From: Phellopilus nigrolimitatus
Lineage: Eukaryota > Basidiomycota > Agaricomycetes > Hymenochaetales > Hymenochaetaceae
Direction of reading: 5' to 3'
DNA: 64,000 bases
Assembly (NCBI GenBank): GCA_021029095.1
Contig: JAJOHG010000006.1
Span: forward strand, 806,001 to 870,000
Below, piece by piece: positions 32,156-47,293 of this stretch; the stretch's first letter is position 1, and each line of letters begins with the position of its first letter. The notes under the pieces were generated by a model. The model made no database searches and was not told the DNA's origin. It saw only the letters and a list, made by a program, of their open reading frames with translations. The position numbers and the translations under genes were made by a program.

Positions 32156-33444
32156 ATGTCGGAGTCGGTTCCAGCTTTCACTTCGATCAATGATCACCAT
32201 GACCGTTTCATTGTGCGCAAGCAGCGTCCATGCGGATTGTGCAGTCTCAAGAAGAGAAAGGTAGAACTTTACTTTGATTTCAGCTAAATAGCAATGCTTA
32301 ACTGACTTGATTGTAGTGTGAGGATGTGCGCATGAGCTCTAGCGAAGGTCTTCGTCAGTGTAGACTTTGCAGGACTTATGGTTTTCGAGAGTGTCCACCC
32401 CCGCCCGACAAGAACGATTGGGAAGGAACTGTAAGATAAAATCATGGTATAAATGATGTTACGCTGCTTTTCACACGAAGGTAACAGGGAAGAGTCGTCG
32501 CTTCGATCGTTGGACATCTCGCAAACAGGCAGAAGTCAGCCAAGATGTCGAGATCTGCCCGCCGTGCACCAGTTGCTACCATTTTTAATGGTGACGACGT
32601 CCCTAGAGTTCAGTCTTTAGGGGCAGAAACGTTAGTTTCCCTCCTTTATACACGACTTGAGCTTAATCAGATGGCAAACGAATCAGGAACAGAGCTGATC
32701 GCATTCGTGAAGACGCAAGGCGGTTCCAGCCCTACCCTGTCTCGGCGCGTGACGCGTCGAAGGGCTCACAGGCAGGTGCAAGCAAAGCGTACACACGCCA
32801 CTATACGAGGCGTATGCCATTTAGAACTGAACAGTCTGCCGGATATGGTGCGTCTGACGCAGGGAGAATTGTATACCAATTTCTGAGTTCGTTTCTCAGG
32901 TCTGACTAGCCACGGTCCGGAGTATGCACCAATCAACGCGACTGAAGCACTTCCCCGTTTTGATCCTAGAGCGGTTGAGGATCTCCCTTTGCAATGTCAA
33001 CCGCCGGAATCCTCAGCGCTCCCTTCTCAATCTTACGACCAAATATCCCATTTTGATTATTCGTACTACGCACAAGACTCATCCAACGAAACAGTGACGA
33101 CAACAGAGTCCGCAGCTGGTCCTGCACATTCAGCCATGCATGTATATCCAAACACAATCGGTGACACTGCCGCTTTCAGATTGCACGACCATTCCGACCA
33201 GATGGGTTTCAACCAGAGAGCGTATGACGGCAATTTTGACCCGACTGTTTCGTACGGGGCGTCGTCGTCATTATCTCCACCGTCTATAGCTCATAGTACG
33301 GAAAAGTCCTATTTCCCGATCATTCCATCCTCTTCTTCCGGGCAAGCCTCGCATGACGCACTTGAGTCTGACGGTGCTGATTTCGGCAGCTGTTTTCGCC
33401 TCTTGACTACCCTTGGACTGGACATGAATACAGCATCGGAGTAG
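32156..33444 (+). CDS. Zn2Cys6 transcription factor, one frame break
   Basis: Fungal binuclear zinc cluster DNA-binding protein. ATG 32156 gives MSESVPAFTSINDHH and RKQRPCGLCSLKKRKCEDV across the first intron, then LRQCRLCRTYGFRECPPPP: six cysteines spaced C-x2-C-x6-C ... C-x2-C-x7-C. A second 57-nt intron joins ANRQKSAKMSRSARRAP and LGAETLVSLLYTRLELNQM. After TELIAFVKTQGG one base appears to be missing (32723/32724); the frame then reads FQPYPVSARDASKGSQAG and YTRRMPFRTEQSAGY. The last exon (GLTSHGPEYAPINATEALP onward) is Ser/Thr/Asp-rich, compatible with an activation region. There is no fungal_trans middle domain, so it is a short factor. Target genes unknown. Confidence 0.75.
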
Positions 33445-33947
33445 TGAGATTGAAGCAGCCGGCGCCAGTCTATTCTTCATCCAAAACGTCTCTCAATATT
33501 TAACTCCCGCTATCGAATAGCGGGTCTCGAGTTTCTCGTGGGAACTTTAAACTGCGACGTGTATGACGGCATGTGTTCTGTGACAGTGTCGTATCGTGCT
33601 ATTTGTTTTGCTGTGTCCTTTGCTGTGTTATTTATAATGTACAGGTAGTTAATACATGCCATACAGCGGTGACGTGAATCGACTGTTGAAATAGTGCAGA
33701 CACCAACAGTTGTATTTTGTCTCCACGTGAACTCTGATTTCTCCGAGGCAAATGCGTACAAAAATGTATGTTTTGAATAATCATTCGCGCTGCAGTGCTT
33801 GACCACGATGTGGCTAGACACCTTAAATACACTCCCTTTTATTAAGCGCAATAAGTTGACGAATGATCGACGCACGTGCGTTACATAAGCTACTTCAAAA
33901 GGCGCCTCAAGGGAAGGCCGAGGCCGCGCTTCTTCTGAAGTGATGCA
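33445..33947. other. Intergenic, no gene seen
   Basis: About 500 bp between two tandem plus-strand genes; presumably 3' UTR and promoter. No repeat or RNA gene recognised. Confidence 0.45.
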
Positions 33948-36047
33948 ATGCATTTCAGCAAAACCTATTCTCAGCTTCTGCTGACACTCCCGGCAGAGCT
34001 TCAGGAGAATGCGATTGAATACCGCCAGGTGTGTTTCATTTATTTCTTGGGAACACAGTGACTAATTCGATCACGACAGCTCAAGAAGCTTATTAACAAA
34101 GTTGTTCTTGAACTGTCGTCTCTGGGTCTCAGTCCATCTGTCCTGCACAGTATTCTCCAGTCCAACGATGCAGCAAGCTCGAGCACCAATAAGGGAAAGC
34201 AGCGTGCCTTTGGAGAGAGGCCTGGCGAACTGAGCAGTGGCGAGGTCTCGGTCGAAGAGTTGTCAGGATCTAGCATCGGCAAGAGCTCTCGACCATCGAC
34301 AAGGGCAATTTACGAGGTGGTACATAACGGCGATCGCCTAGAACCTCGTTTACGACTCTGGGTGGGCACGACGAGTAATGCCGAAGAAGAGGACATGGGC
34401 AACCATCCACGTAGCCCTCTCTCGAACTCGCGAGTAGCCATATACCTCGACAAACCCGAGTCCAAGCCGCCCTCGCCGGTTGTGGAGAATTCGCACAGTG
34501 ATATATTCGATGCGCCCGAGGACGATCTTCTGCTTGTGTCGAAACCTTTGGTTGCCAAGCCTGGTCAGAGCTTGATCTGGAGCTTGCAGAAGAGGCGAAA
34601 AGTTGGAGTGATAGGAGAGCCACCGACTGATCCCGACGAGGCGACGGAAGAGGGAAATGAAGTGGATGATGTGCCTCCTCCAATTGTGCATCCGGTGGAA
34701 CTTGTGAAGAAGCAGTGAGTGGTCTTTTTTTGTGATTTTGTTTTACACTTTGCCTCATGATTATACAGGATACGGGTCTCCGCGGACGGGACTCGTGAAC
34801 TCGTCATACCCCTGGCTTCTGAGACAGCCTTCTTTCAACTTTTATATACGGCTCTGCAATCCCTCGCTTCTCACCTCCTCATCGTCCGTTCCAACTTTAT
34901 TTCCAACCTTGACGGCCTCGCTCGCTCCATCTCGCGCACAGCACGACCGCAATCGTCTACTATCCGGAATTTTCATCCGTCTTCGTCGTTCGGTGATCCC
35001 CAGTCCGTGAGCGCACCTCTACTCTCACCGTTCTCAAGTTCTTTTATACCTGGAGGAAAGAGTAAAAGCGACCTATATGCATGGCGTGAAATTTTCCAGC
35101 TGTATGTTGAGTCAGAAGTGTTCGAGGGCATGAGTGAACGCGATAGGGGGGAGCGAGATATAATGGAGACAGAGAGACGGCTTGCCTTGTTTGCAGAGCG
35201 TGTAACAGGGCGGGGTCTTGGCGACTCGAGGAAGCTTAGGCTGAAAGAAAGTCGCAACGCGCTGGAGACTTTTCTAAAGCTTAATGTCCTTGTTGTAAAT
35301 TTGAAGAAGGTAAGCAGATATTTCGCGTTCAAAATTTATTCCTGTTCATTCTGTATATTTTCAGTTTCAATTTGCCAATGCAGAAGCGGCTCGCAAAATC
35401 CTCAAGAAGCATGCTAAGCGCACTGCGCTTCCCTTCCCTCGACTCGACCTTTCCTCCGCATTCTCCCAGGCAGACACTTCGCAAATCGTCTCTCTTTTTG
35501 GCCAGCAACCGCCCGACGCCTCTCGCACGGACATACTAGCTCTCATACCGACTACCGTAACTTCGCTCCCGCATATCCTCGTGCAGGCCATCGGCGAGAC
35601 ATTGCTGCCGATTATCCCGCACTTGGACGACTATTCTTGTCTTATTTGCACAAGTATTGCGTTTAAGCCGATTCGTCTAGGTTGTGGACATCTATTCTGC
35701 GTTCGGTAAGATTTTGCTCCTGATTGTTAGGGTGATTATCTGACATAGTGAATGCCGTAGGTGCTTGGTGAAAATGCAGAAACGCGGGCAAGATCACTGT
35801 CCGTGCTGTCGAGCGCCAACCGTGCTCAAGGCCGATCGAAGTACGTTTAGGCTTATACCAGTTGATTTTTCCGGACATTAACCGAGCTTTAATATCTGCA
35901 GCTAACGTCGATTGGGCGCTTCTCAATTTCATGCAAGACTGGTTCCCGCAGGAAGCTACGGTGAAACTCAAGCAAAACGAGAAGGAGGCGGCGCTGGAGG
36001 AGCTTGAGGAGCTCGGCATTTCTGATCAAAGATGTGTCATCGCGTGA
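33948..36047 (+). CDS. SPX-domain RING-finger protein (probable E3 ubiquitin ligase)
   Basis: ATG 33948 gives MHFSKTYSQLLLTLPAEL, ENAIEYRQ, then after an intron LKKLINKVVLELSSLG: the start of an SPX domain, which binds inositol pyrophosphates and senses phosphate. A low-complexity acidic middle follows, then IRVSADGTRELVIPLASETA, LLIVRSNFISNLDGLARSIS and KLRLKESRNALETFLKLNV / KFQFANAEAARKILKKH (end of SPX). Near the C-terminus CLICTSIAFKPIRLGCGHLF, RCLVKMQKRG and CPCCRAP form a C3HC4 RING. It ends SDQRCVIA at 36047 after five introns. The arrangement matches fungal SPX-RING ligases such as fission yeast Pqr1; a role in phosphate-transporter turnover is inferred from that. Confidence 0.88.
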
Positions 36048-37822
36048 ACCAACTGGTATGATCATAAGTACGTGGATACGGTTTAAGTTCGCTCTTTGAA
36101 TGTATGTTTTTATTTGTAATTTGGTGTTGTATGTGTTTCGCCTATCTTTATGTTTGAGGAAATAATTCAAGGAAACTATTGGACTATATATATGTATGTT
36201 TCTTGTTCTATTAACTGAGAATTTCCTCGATCTCGAAGTTTGCAACTCCGCCTCAGCGGTTAACGCGTCAACAAAGGTCAACAACGCGTCCGACAGTGCG
36301 TAGTACTCGATCCCACTAGAATCCTTGTAGTACATACTCGTAAATGATGTTGCGCCGGTACAGACATGGTTTCTTTCATGCATGTGAACTTTGAAATCTT
36401 ATTTAGTATATGTTGTGCTGCATCGTGGCTCATGCAAGACGAGATAGTAAGACGTATTGCAGGCGCTCAGTGTAACCAAGTCGCCCCTGTATAGCTCATT
36501 TGGATAAGCTCAATCGAGACGGATTTCAATCTTGATTATTTTCAACTGAGGCAGAAGCAGCGGCTATGATCGAGACACGACACAGCTAGAGGGACCTCAC
36601 ATCTGTTATTAAGACCGAAGCGATGGTAAAGATGGAAATGCACTGCATAAAGCGACCTTGTCCTCAGCTCCAATGGACAAAAAAAGTATCCAAAGCAAAT
36701 TTGATTGCGTATGCCGTCTTATATAAAGTACAGTATTTTAGTGTGTAACATTTCTTGAGGTAAGGATAACTCTGTCGGAAGTTCCTAACGTACGAAACGA
36801 AGTCTAACTTGATCCTATGAGTATGACGAGGTCGAAGCTATTTATTCCTTGGTCTGTCGATTTAGAACTGCACAATTTCGCTCTATGCCACGCACGTGCA
36901 TGCAGAAAGGTAATCAAGGTCTATTTCTCCTTCACGAGACGGTCCATAAATAAACAGACACATACATTCGATGACAGGGGAGATCAAAAAGTAGGCAGGC
37001 ACGAAATGTACGCCTTGAGCGCTTGAGGCGTGATCCAGAGATTATTCAGAAAGAACACGGATTGCCTTCGGCGCCCAAAGTTTCGATCGCGGAGAACGGG
37101 AAATATGCATCTCCAACAGCATGGGACCCAATACGAGCCACAAGCCATATGAGCGTTCCGGTACGCAACTTGCTCTTACACGATTTTGACTCATTCAACG
37201 ACAGTAGGACAGCTGAAAGGCTGGTGGAGGACGGCGAGGTCCTCCCTGTCGAGAGATTTAAGGATCGTGTATCCGGCCGGAATAAAAGACGGAGGAAAAG
37301 CGTAAAAACGAAGATGAGTCTCACAAAGCAAAATCCTTAAGTCCCATCAGTAGTAATTTGAATTTGCTTTAATTTGCACTGACGAGAGCACAGGCGAAAT
37401 ACCACACAGCGTAAGATGATTGAGGTCAAGAACGAAAGAAGTGACGTGCTCCGAAAAGCCAGACCAAGCCCCCGCAAATATAATATTCTCACGCCACCGG
37501 ACGCATTGGACGTCCCGAGTCTTTCTCAGCTCTCACCTGCGTCTGGAACGAGCACATCAAGCCACTCATTGTTATCCTTCCTCCACGTCGTCCAAACCCA
37601 CTTTCACCGACATTGAAGACGACGTCTACGCAACTTTTTTGTTGCATAGATCCTATTTGCTTTGACGTTCCGGCGGTCGCTGATAAGACATGGTGAGTCG
37701 CATATGGGCTGCGTCATCGTAATAGAACGCGTGCTCCGTGCTTGCATGCACCCTCTACTTGCCGAGTACCATGCTGAGCATCTTTTCTTTATTTCAATTT
37801 GAAACCTCTCAAGTCCGACCCA
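36048..37822. other. Long stretch with no assignable gene
   Basis: About 1.8 kb between SPX-RING and the deubiquitinase. Open frames at 36817-37026, 37023-37340 (with SAPKVSIAENGKYASPTAWD and a basic RNKRRRKS run) and 37416-37616 are longer than in other gaps here and might be exons of a plus-strand gene. I find no domain and no convincing chain of splice sites. It could equally be non-coding. Confidence 0.35.
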
Positions 37823-42140
<4,318 letters not shown>

Positions 42141-42497
42141 TTCCTTACCGACGCCTTTCGACGAGACCTAACGAAGGGCAGCGGTCACTGTATGCGACTG
42201 TGTCCGTTGACGCCATTGCTCGAATATAATCAACTCACGTACTAGTAACTCATGGGGGATCATCATACATTGTGCGACTGCCTTATTATTGTCCTGTACT
42301 TTTGCTATTACCATCAATCTACGAACACTTTCAATAACTGTAAGGAGACGTGTGTGCTGCGCATAATATCGAGCTGACGACAAAGTAGGACCGACTGATG
42401 AATAGTAACCGAGCTAAGTGCTCCTGAAAATCTTAATCACGTTACCATACACGATGAGAGAAATGAAATAGGAAGAGTAAAAGGAGTAAAGCACGGT
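42141..42497. other. Convergent intergenic region
   Basis: About 360 bp between the UBP15 and SEC66 stops, holding two 3' UTRs. Nothing else recognised. Confidence 0.45.
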
Positions 42498-43478
42498 CTA
42501 CTTCCGCTTTTTCCCCTTCTTTCCCTACATCAGACGGGTTGAGTACAATATGCATAGCTACCGAGCAAGAAAAAGCACACACAGATTTCTTCGAAGATTT
42601 GCCTGGCGTTGAAGGAGCAGAGATCAACTCGCCATCGCTCATCGACGCCACACTTTCGCCATCTGCTCCCCCAATTGGAGGTGACAGACCGCCATTTGAT
42701 GGAGTTGGGTCGACAGGCGTTTGCGACCTTACAGGTGTCGAAATTGAAGGTGTTGAAACAGAGGGAGGTGCAGGTGTTGTAGGCCTTTTAACCTTGGCGG
42801 CGGCAGGTGCGCTCTCGATTGCAGACTTTTTCTTCTTCACATTATATTTACTCTCTGAAAATCGGCTGAGTAAATAGAAGAAGGCGCACAGATAAATATA
42901 TATGCTTACCAGCCTCCGCCCGCACTTTCGGAAGTTCGTCAAGTAACTTCTTCGTCTTCTCATTCTGTACCATCTCGCCGGCGCTGTTGAAAATGAATTG
43001 GCCCCAGCCGTGCACAAAGCTGTTCGCCTCGTGCATGACCTCCAGCACTTCTGCCTCGATCTCCTTCTCCGCAGCGAGCAGGCTCGCCCAGAAATCGTCA
43101 CCGACAGACCCCTTCTGGAGAAGCATCTGGAGTGCGGGCTTGTCCTCGCGCAGGCGGATGACGCGCTGCACGTCGGCCATTGCGCGCCGGACAAGTGCAG
43201 CCTTGAGGAGCGCGTCGGGCGCGGGTGGCGAGGTCTGCTGTATGAGTGTAACAGTACGCGTCGCGTTCCGGGTGCGAGGGGAAGTACGGCTCAATCTCTT
43301 TTTCTGTAGAGAGTAATTTGCAAATTGGAAGAAGAGTTTAATTAGTGTCGTAGAGACGGGCGGGACGCAGAGACAGGTGACACGTACGCGCCGAGCGTTT
43401 GCGGTACAGGGAACTAAATATGCCGAGGCCACCGACGACGATGATAAGGTAGAGAACGGGTGCAAAGATGGACGCCAT
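42498..43478 (-). CDS. SEC66: ER translocon subunit Sec66/Sec71, one frame break
   Basis: Non-essential subunit of the Sec62/63 complex for post-translational import into the ER. ATG 43478 gives MASIFAPVLYLIIVVGGLGI, a signal-anchor membrane helix, then SSLYRKRSA. After an intron KEIEPYFPSHPERDAY is followed one base out of frame (43253/43254) by VTLIQQTSPPAPDALLKAAL, then RRAMADVQRVIRLREDKPAL, MLLQKGSVGDDFWASLLAAE, ANSFVHGWGQFIFNSAGEMV. The C-terminal exons are Lys/Ser/Pro-rich, and the last short exon ends GKKGKKRK at 42498. The conserved block defines the family; the acidic and basic tail is lineage-specific. Confidence 0.9.
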
Positions 43479-43691
43479 GACGGACGGCAGCACTCAGGTT
43501 CTGGTCGACGGCAGCGTCGACGTGCACGTAAGTGTGACTGGCAACTTCTCGACGATGAGCGATGCTTCAAAATGTGCTGGCAATGCTACAGTACTATAGA
43601 ACACGTGAAAATGCTGACAAAGCTCATATTTAGACACGCATCGCAAAACGCGTCAGAAGCAGCTCGGACTCTTACTCTTACCGAATGCTAG
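43479..43691. promoter_or_regulatory. Short divergent promoter region, SEC66 / orphan membrane protein
   Basis: Only 213 bp separate the two start codons, so the divergent genes almost certainly share regulatory sequence. No specific site recognised. Confidence 0.5.
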
Positions 43692-45122
43692 ATGGACCCG
43701 AACACACCTACGGCCTCAAGCCTGCTCTTTTTAATCAAGAAATTTCGCGAAGTTATCTCCTATGCGTCTGCGTCTGATCATGCCTATCGCATTCGCCCTA
43801 CCATTTCTGATTTCCTGACCTTGCCGCTGCTTTCATTCAAGTACATCGCAAACCTCGATCATTCCCAAGCTCGCATTTTTATTCTGATACTGTTACTTTT
43901 GATCGCTGCCGCTCTGATGTTAAACTATAAATCCTCGTTAACTCGTGCAGGACGACGCACGTCTGCTACTGCCGGCGAGCTCTCCGTTTCTGCTATTCAC
44001 GCGTTGTCCAAAGTCATCATTCCAACTTGCTCTGTCTGGCCTCAATACTACCTTGACCTCGCACACTCCGCCGAAAACTCTGAAACAATGCACATACGTC
44101 TTCCGCTCAACGTCCTTTTCCGAGACATCAGACAAGGCAGAATAGAGCTACGAAGTCCATCGACAGACCTGCCTCTTCTCATAGAGGGCGAGTTCGTCGT
44201 GGGTAGCTGGACGTTTGACTTCGGGATAGATCTAAATGATAGAGCCAAGGCGTTGAAATGGTTGCTTTGGGGCGAGTTGACGTTTTTCCCTGATGAGGTA
44301 TGTAGTATTGAGTCATTATGTAGTATTCGCTTACCTTGCAGCAGGCGTTTCCTAAGCCCAGGAATTTCATGGAGGATGGTACGTATGTACAATTCGCGTG
44401 TAGCTCCTTTTACGATTTTTCACGCAGAAAATGTCTCTGACGCCGAGCGAGCCGTGTTGGCGGAGTACTGCCTGCAGTATGCAGCACGGTCTCCACAAGG
44501 GGCAAAACATATGCACTCCCGCGACGTGCACCATCCTAATGGCACCGATGTTACTTTTCATGCTGAATCATCCCACTCGCTATTTCGCCATATCACACTA
44601 TGGCCCTCGCTCGACACCGTTCCCCGTGCCCTTACCGAGATCTTTATTCGAAACACCCAGAAGCAGCTCAACAAACCCGGAAACAATGGAGTGTCTGTCC
44701 TTTCATTCACCACAACCGAGACGTCACTTTCCCCTCTTACCAAGAAATTCGTCCTCGCTGTGCTCCCGTTCTCGCGCGGACTCAACGGTAATGCAAAATA
44801 CGACGACAAACATAGCGGAGGAACTCATACCCGAACTCCCGCCCCGCTGCTCACACCACTTCCGCACATCCTCGCACTTCTTACTTCGGGCCCGCACGCT
44901 CAGCGCGTCCTCGCTCTATCAAACCTATCGGACGCCTACGCGCTTAGTCTTGATGCGCACGCCACGGCCCTGGAATACGACTTTGCTGCCCGGCGTAATT
45001 TCATTCGTGGCGTAGGGGTGCAGCGCTGGCGTGAGGAGCGGCTGTATGCGCGCTGGGAAGCGGCATTGTTACGCGAAGGGACAGTGACGCGATGGGCCGT
45101 CGTACTCGGGAGAAAGGAATGA
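43692..45122 (+). CDS. Single-pass membrane protein, unrecognised
   Basis: ATG 43692 gives MDPNTPTASSLLFLIKKFRE. At about residues 60-78 there is one hydrophobic helix (ARIFILILLLLIAAALML) followed by NYKSS, so a short N-terminal segment and a large soluble domain lie on opposite sides. Two introns (44298-44341 and 44381-44427) can be removed in frame, joining ELTFFPDE to QAFPKPRNFMED and then ENVSDAERAVLAEYCLQYAA. Other notable stretches are LEGEFVVGSWTFDFG-like sequence near 44180-44230 and HSLFRHITLWPSLDTVP. It ends RWAVVLGRKE. I do not recognise a domain; the frame is open without breaks and codon use resembles its neighbours. Confidence 0.7.
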   Translation: MDPNTPTASSLLFLIKKFREVISYASASDHAYRIRPTISDFLTLPLLSFKYIANLDHSQARIFILILLLLIAAALMLNYKSSLTRAGRRTSATAGELSVSAIHALSKVIIPTCSVWPQYYLDLAHSAENSETMHIRLPLNVLFRDIRQGRIELRSPSTDLPLLIEGEFVVGSWTFDFGIDLNDRAKALKWLLWGELTFFPDEVCSIESLCSIRLPCSRRFLSPGISWRMVRMYNSRVAPFTIFHAENVSDAERAVLAEYCLQYAARSPQGAKHMHSRDVHHPNGTDVTFHAESSHSLFRHITLWPSLDTVPRALTEIFIRNTQKQLNKPGNNGVSVLSFTTTETSLSPLTKKFVLAVLPFSRGLNGNAKYDDKHSGGTHTRTPAPLLTPLPHILALLTSGPHAQRVLALSNLSDAYALSLDAHATALEYDFAARRNFIRGVGVQRWREERLYARWEAALLREGTVTRWAVVLGRKE

Positions 45123-45374
45123 ATACTATGCGAAAAGAGTGCGAACCAATCCTGCTGCTATAGAGTCTGGACGCAGACGTTCTGCGGAAACGATAGAAAT
45201 AAGGGAAAGGCAAAATTATTCTTATATTACTGTGTTGTTGCTACATATTGCTATAATGTTCTACCAGTGTACAAAATGCCAATGTACAACGAAAAACTCC
45301 ATTGCGATTGTGACTACAAAATCAGACCGAAAGGAAAGAGGGAATATGGACGATTTCGAAGTCCGTGTGTATGG
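45123..45374. other. Convergent intergenic region
   Basis: About 250 bp between the orphan membrane protein and BCKDHB stops; no feature seen. Confidence 0.45.
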
Positions 45375-47133
45375 TCAATAATCCAAAGTCTCCATGATTC
45401 CGTCCAAAATCCTGATGGAGTCTGGAATAAGGAACTTCTCGTACTGAAGTGCGGCTGGAAGACTGTTGGGACGATGAGAATTGGCACTTTAGTAATGAAT
45501 AGAACACCCACTCCCAAGCCGCCACTCTCTTCACCGGAGCCTTCAGGTTCAAAAAGCACCTCTTCTGCACCTCCGCGGCGATCTCCGCGCCCACACCGCC
45601 CGTGATGCTTGCCTCGTGCGCGACGACGAGGCGCCCCGTTTTGCGCACGCTCTCTACGACCTTGCTGACGTCCCACGGCAGAATAGTGCGCAGGTCAATC
45701 AACTCGATGGATGTACCGCGCAGGGAAGCAGGTACGAGAGGTGCGAGTGAGGGCGGCGGGGAGGAAAGGAGCGCGAGGGCGGTCTCGCAGTGGTAGACAG
45801 GCGTGCCCCAGGTGAGCAGCGTGAGGTCCGAACCACGCGTCAGCACCTCTGCGGAGGAGAGAGGAAGCTCGTAGTCGTCTATTGGGACCTGCTCGACTGT
45901 ATAGCGCAGTTTGAGAATAAAGTGGGTAGAACCAGCTGAGAAGACTTGAGACGAACCTGCGGAGCGATAAAGAATTTTCGGTTCCATGAATATAACGGGG
46001 TTGGGGTCGCGAATCGCGCTCAGCAGTAGACCCTTCGCTTGAATAGGGGAGCGGGGTATGACAATCTAAAGTCGATCTCAAATTAGACGAATGTCATTTT
46101 TTCGTGACAGTTCAAATTATACCTTTAATCCAGAGGCACCGAGAAAGTAACCTTCGGGGCTCTGAGAGTGGTATAACCCACCATGGCCGACTGACATCGT
46201 CGGCGTGCGGATGGTTAGTCCGCCTGCGTTGAATTGTCCGCCGGAACGGTACCTGTACTTTGCAGCTTCGTTCACAATCTGGGGGACTCCGTGTAAAGAC
46301 AAGTGTCAGACCAGACGCATATATACAGTACAGTACCTGGTCGAAGGCTGGGAATATATAATCTGCAAACTTCACGAGAACATTAGCAATGGAAGTCTTT
46401 GACCGTGGTTAGCGCTTACCTGTATTTCAGCGATTGCAGTGTGTCCCATAGCTGCAAGTCCAATTCCGAATCCCGCGATGCCTTGTTCAGTGAGCGGCGT
46501 GTTGAACACGCGTTCTTGCCCTGAGATTCATTCATGAGCACGTTATTTTATAACGCAGAACTACATAAATTTTCGACAAACCAAATTCCTCAGCCAATCC
46601 CTTTGTAAATGCGCGTTAGTATGCGCTACAGCCAATACATCGTTCTTTGAACATACCATGGTGCATCTGAAGACACCGCCGAAAGCCACGTCTTCGCCCA
46701 GCACGACCGCCGTGTCGTCCTTTGTCATCGCATGGCTGTATGAAATTCAGATTGAGCATAAGCAAATGTGCTGGACACGCGCACCTCATTGCGTCGCGCA
46801 CGGCCTGATACAAATTCATCTTCCGAGTCTCGCGTCCGCTCACAATCTCGCGCACTGGGCCTGTGTCGTACTCATCGTTCCATTTGAGCCCGGGCGACCT
46901 CAACGCGCTGTCTCTCGTCGTTCGCAGTAGACGCGATGTAGCGACAGAGGGAAGGTGCCCGCTCGCTGGCGGAGGTTCAAGTGAGGCTGTCGACTCCGTC
47001 GACTGGTGCCGACGCGCCGAGTGGTGTGCCTGACAATGATCGTCAGTATAATGCGGGGGAAATAATAGGTCTGTCCGATAGACAGTGCTAACTATCGTGT
47101 GCGCACGCCGCAGCCATCGAAGTGAAGCCATCG
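45375..47133 (-). CDS. BCKDHB: 2-oxoisovalerate dehydrogenase E1 beta subunit, mitochondrial
   Basis: Beta subunit of the branched-chain 2-oxoacid dehydrogenase, which decarboxylates the keto acids of Leu, Ile and Val using thiamine diphosphate. ATG 47133 gives [13 protein letters not shown] and ARRHQSTES, a typical import leader; 47163 is an upstream in-frame ATG. Joined exons read [111 protein letters not shown] and [19 protein letters not shown]. They continue [47 protein letters not shown] and finish [15 protein letters not shown] and [10 protein letters not shown]. The last donor is GA/GTGGGT near 45516. Order and motifs match E1-beta throughout. Confidence 0.95.
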
Positions 47134-47293
47134 TCGTCTGTGAACTCGTCGCCGCCGCCATTGTCAACGTCGACGTGAAAGTAAAAGCTGAGATCCGACG
47201 GAGACACGGTTCGGTTCGACACACCACTTTGCACTGGTGACCTTGCCGGATCTTGATTCCTTTGAACGCCGCCGTCGAGGTCGCATCTGGTCA
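47134..47293. promoter_or_regulatory. Short divergent promoter region, BCKDHB / creC
   Basis: Only 160 bp separate two start codons. The 5' UTRs must be very short or overlapping, and the core promoter is probably shared. Confidence 0.5.

Noticed and set aside
36490..36545. tRNA-like segment (TAGCTCATTTGG and GGATTTCAATC resemble A and B boxes)
   Set aside because: No acceptor, D, anticodon or T stem closes, so it is neither a tRNA nor a convincing pseudo-tRNA.
42442..43194. Antisense-like 250-codon frame over SEC66 as a separate protein
   Set aside because: Its useful C-terminal half is the real SEC66 exon; the N-terminal part is an out-of-frame reading of the conserved SEC66 core.
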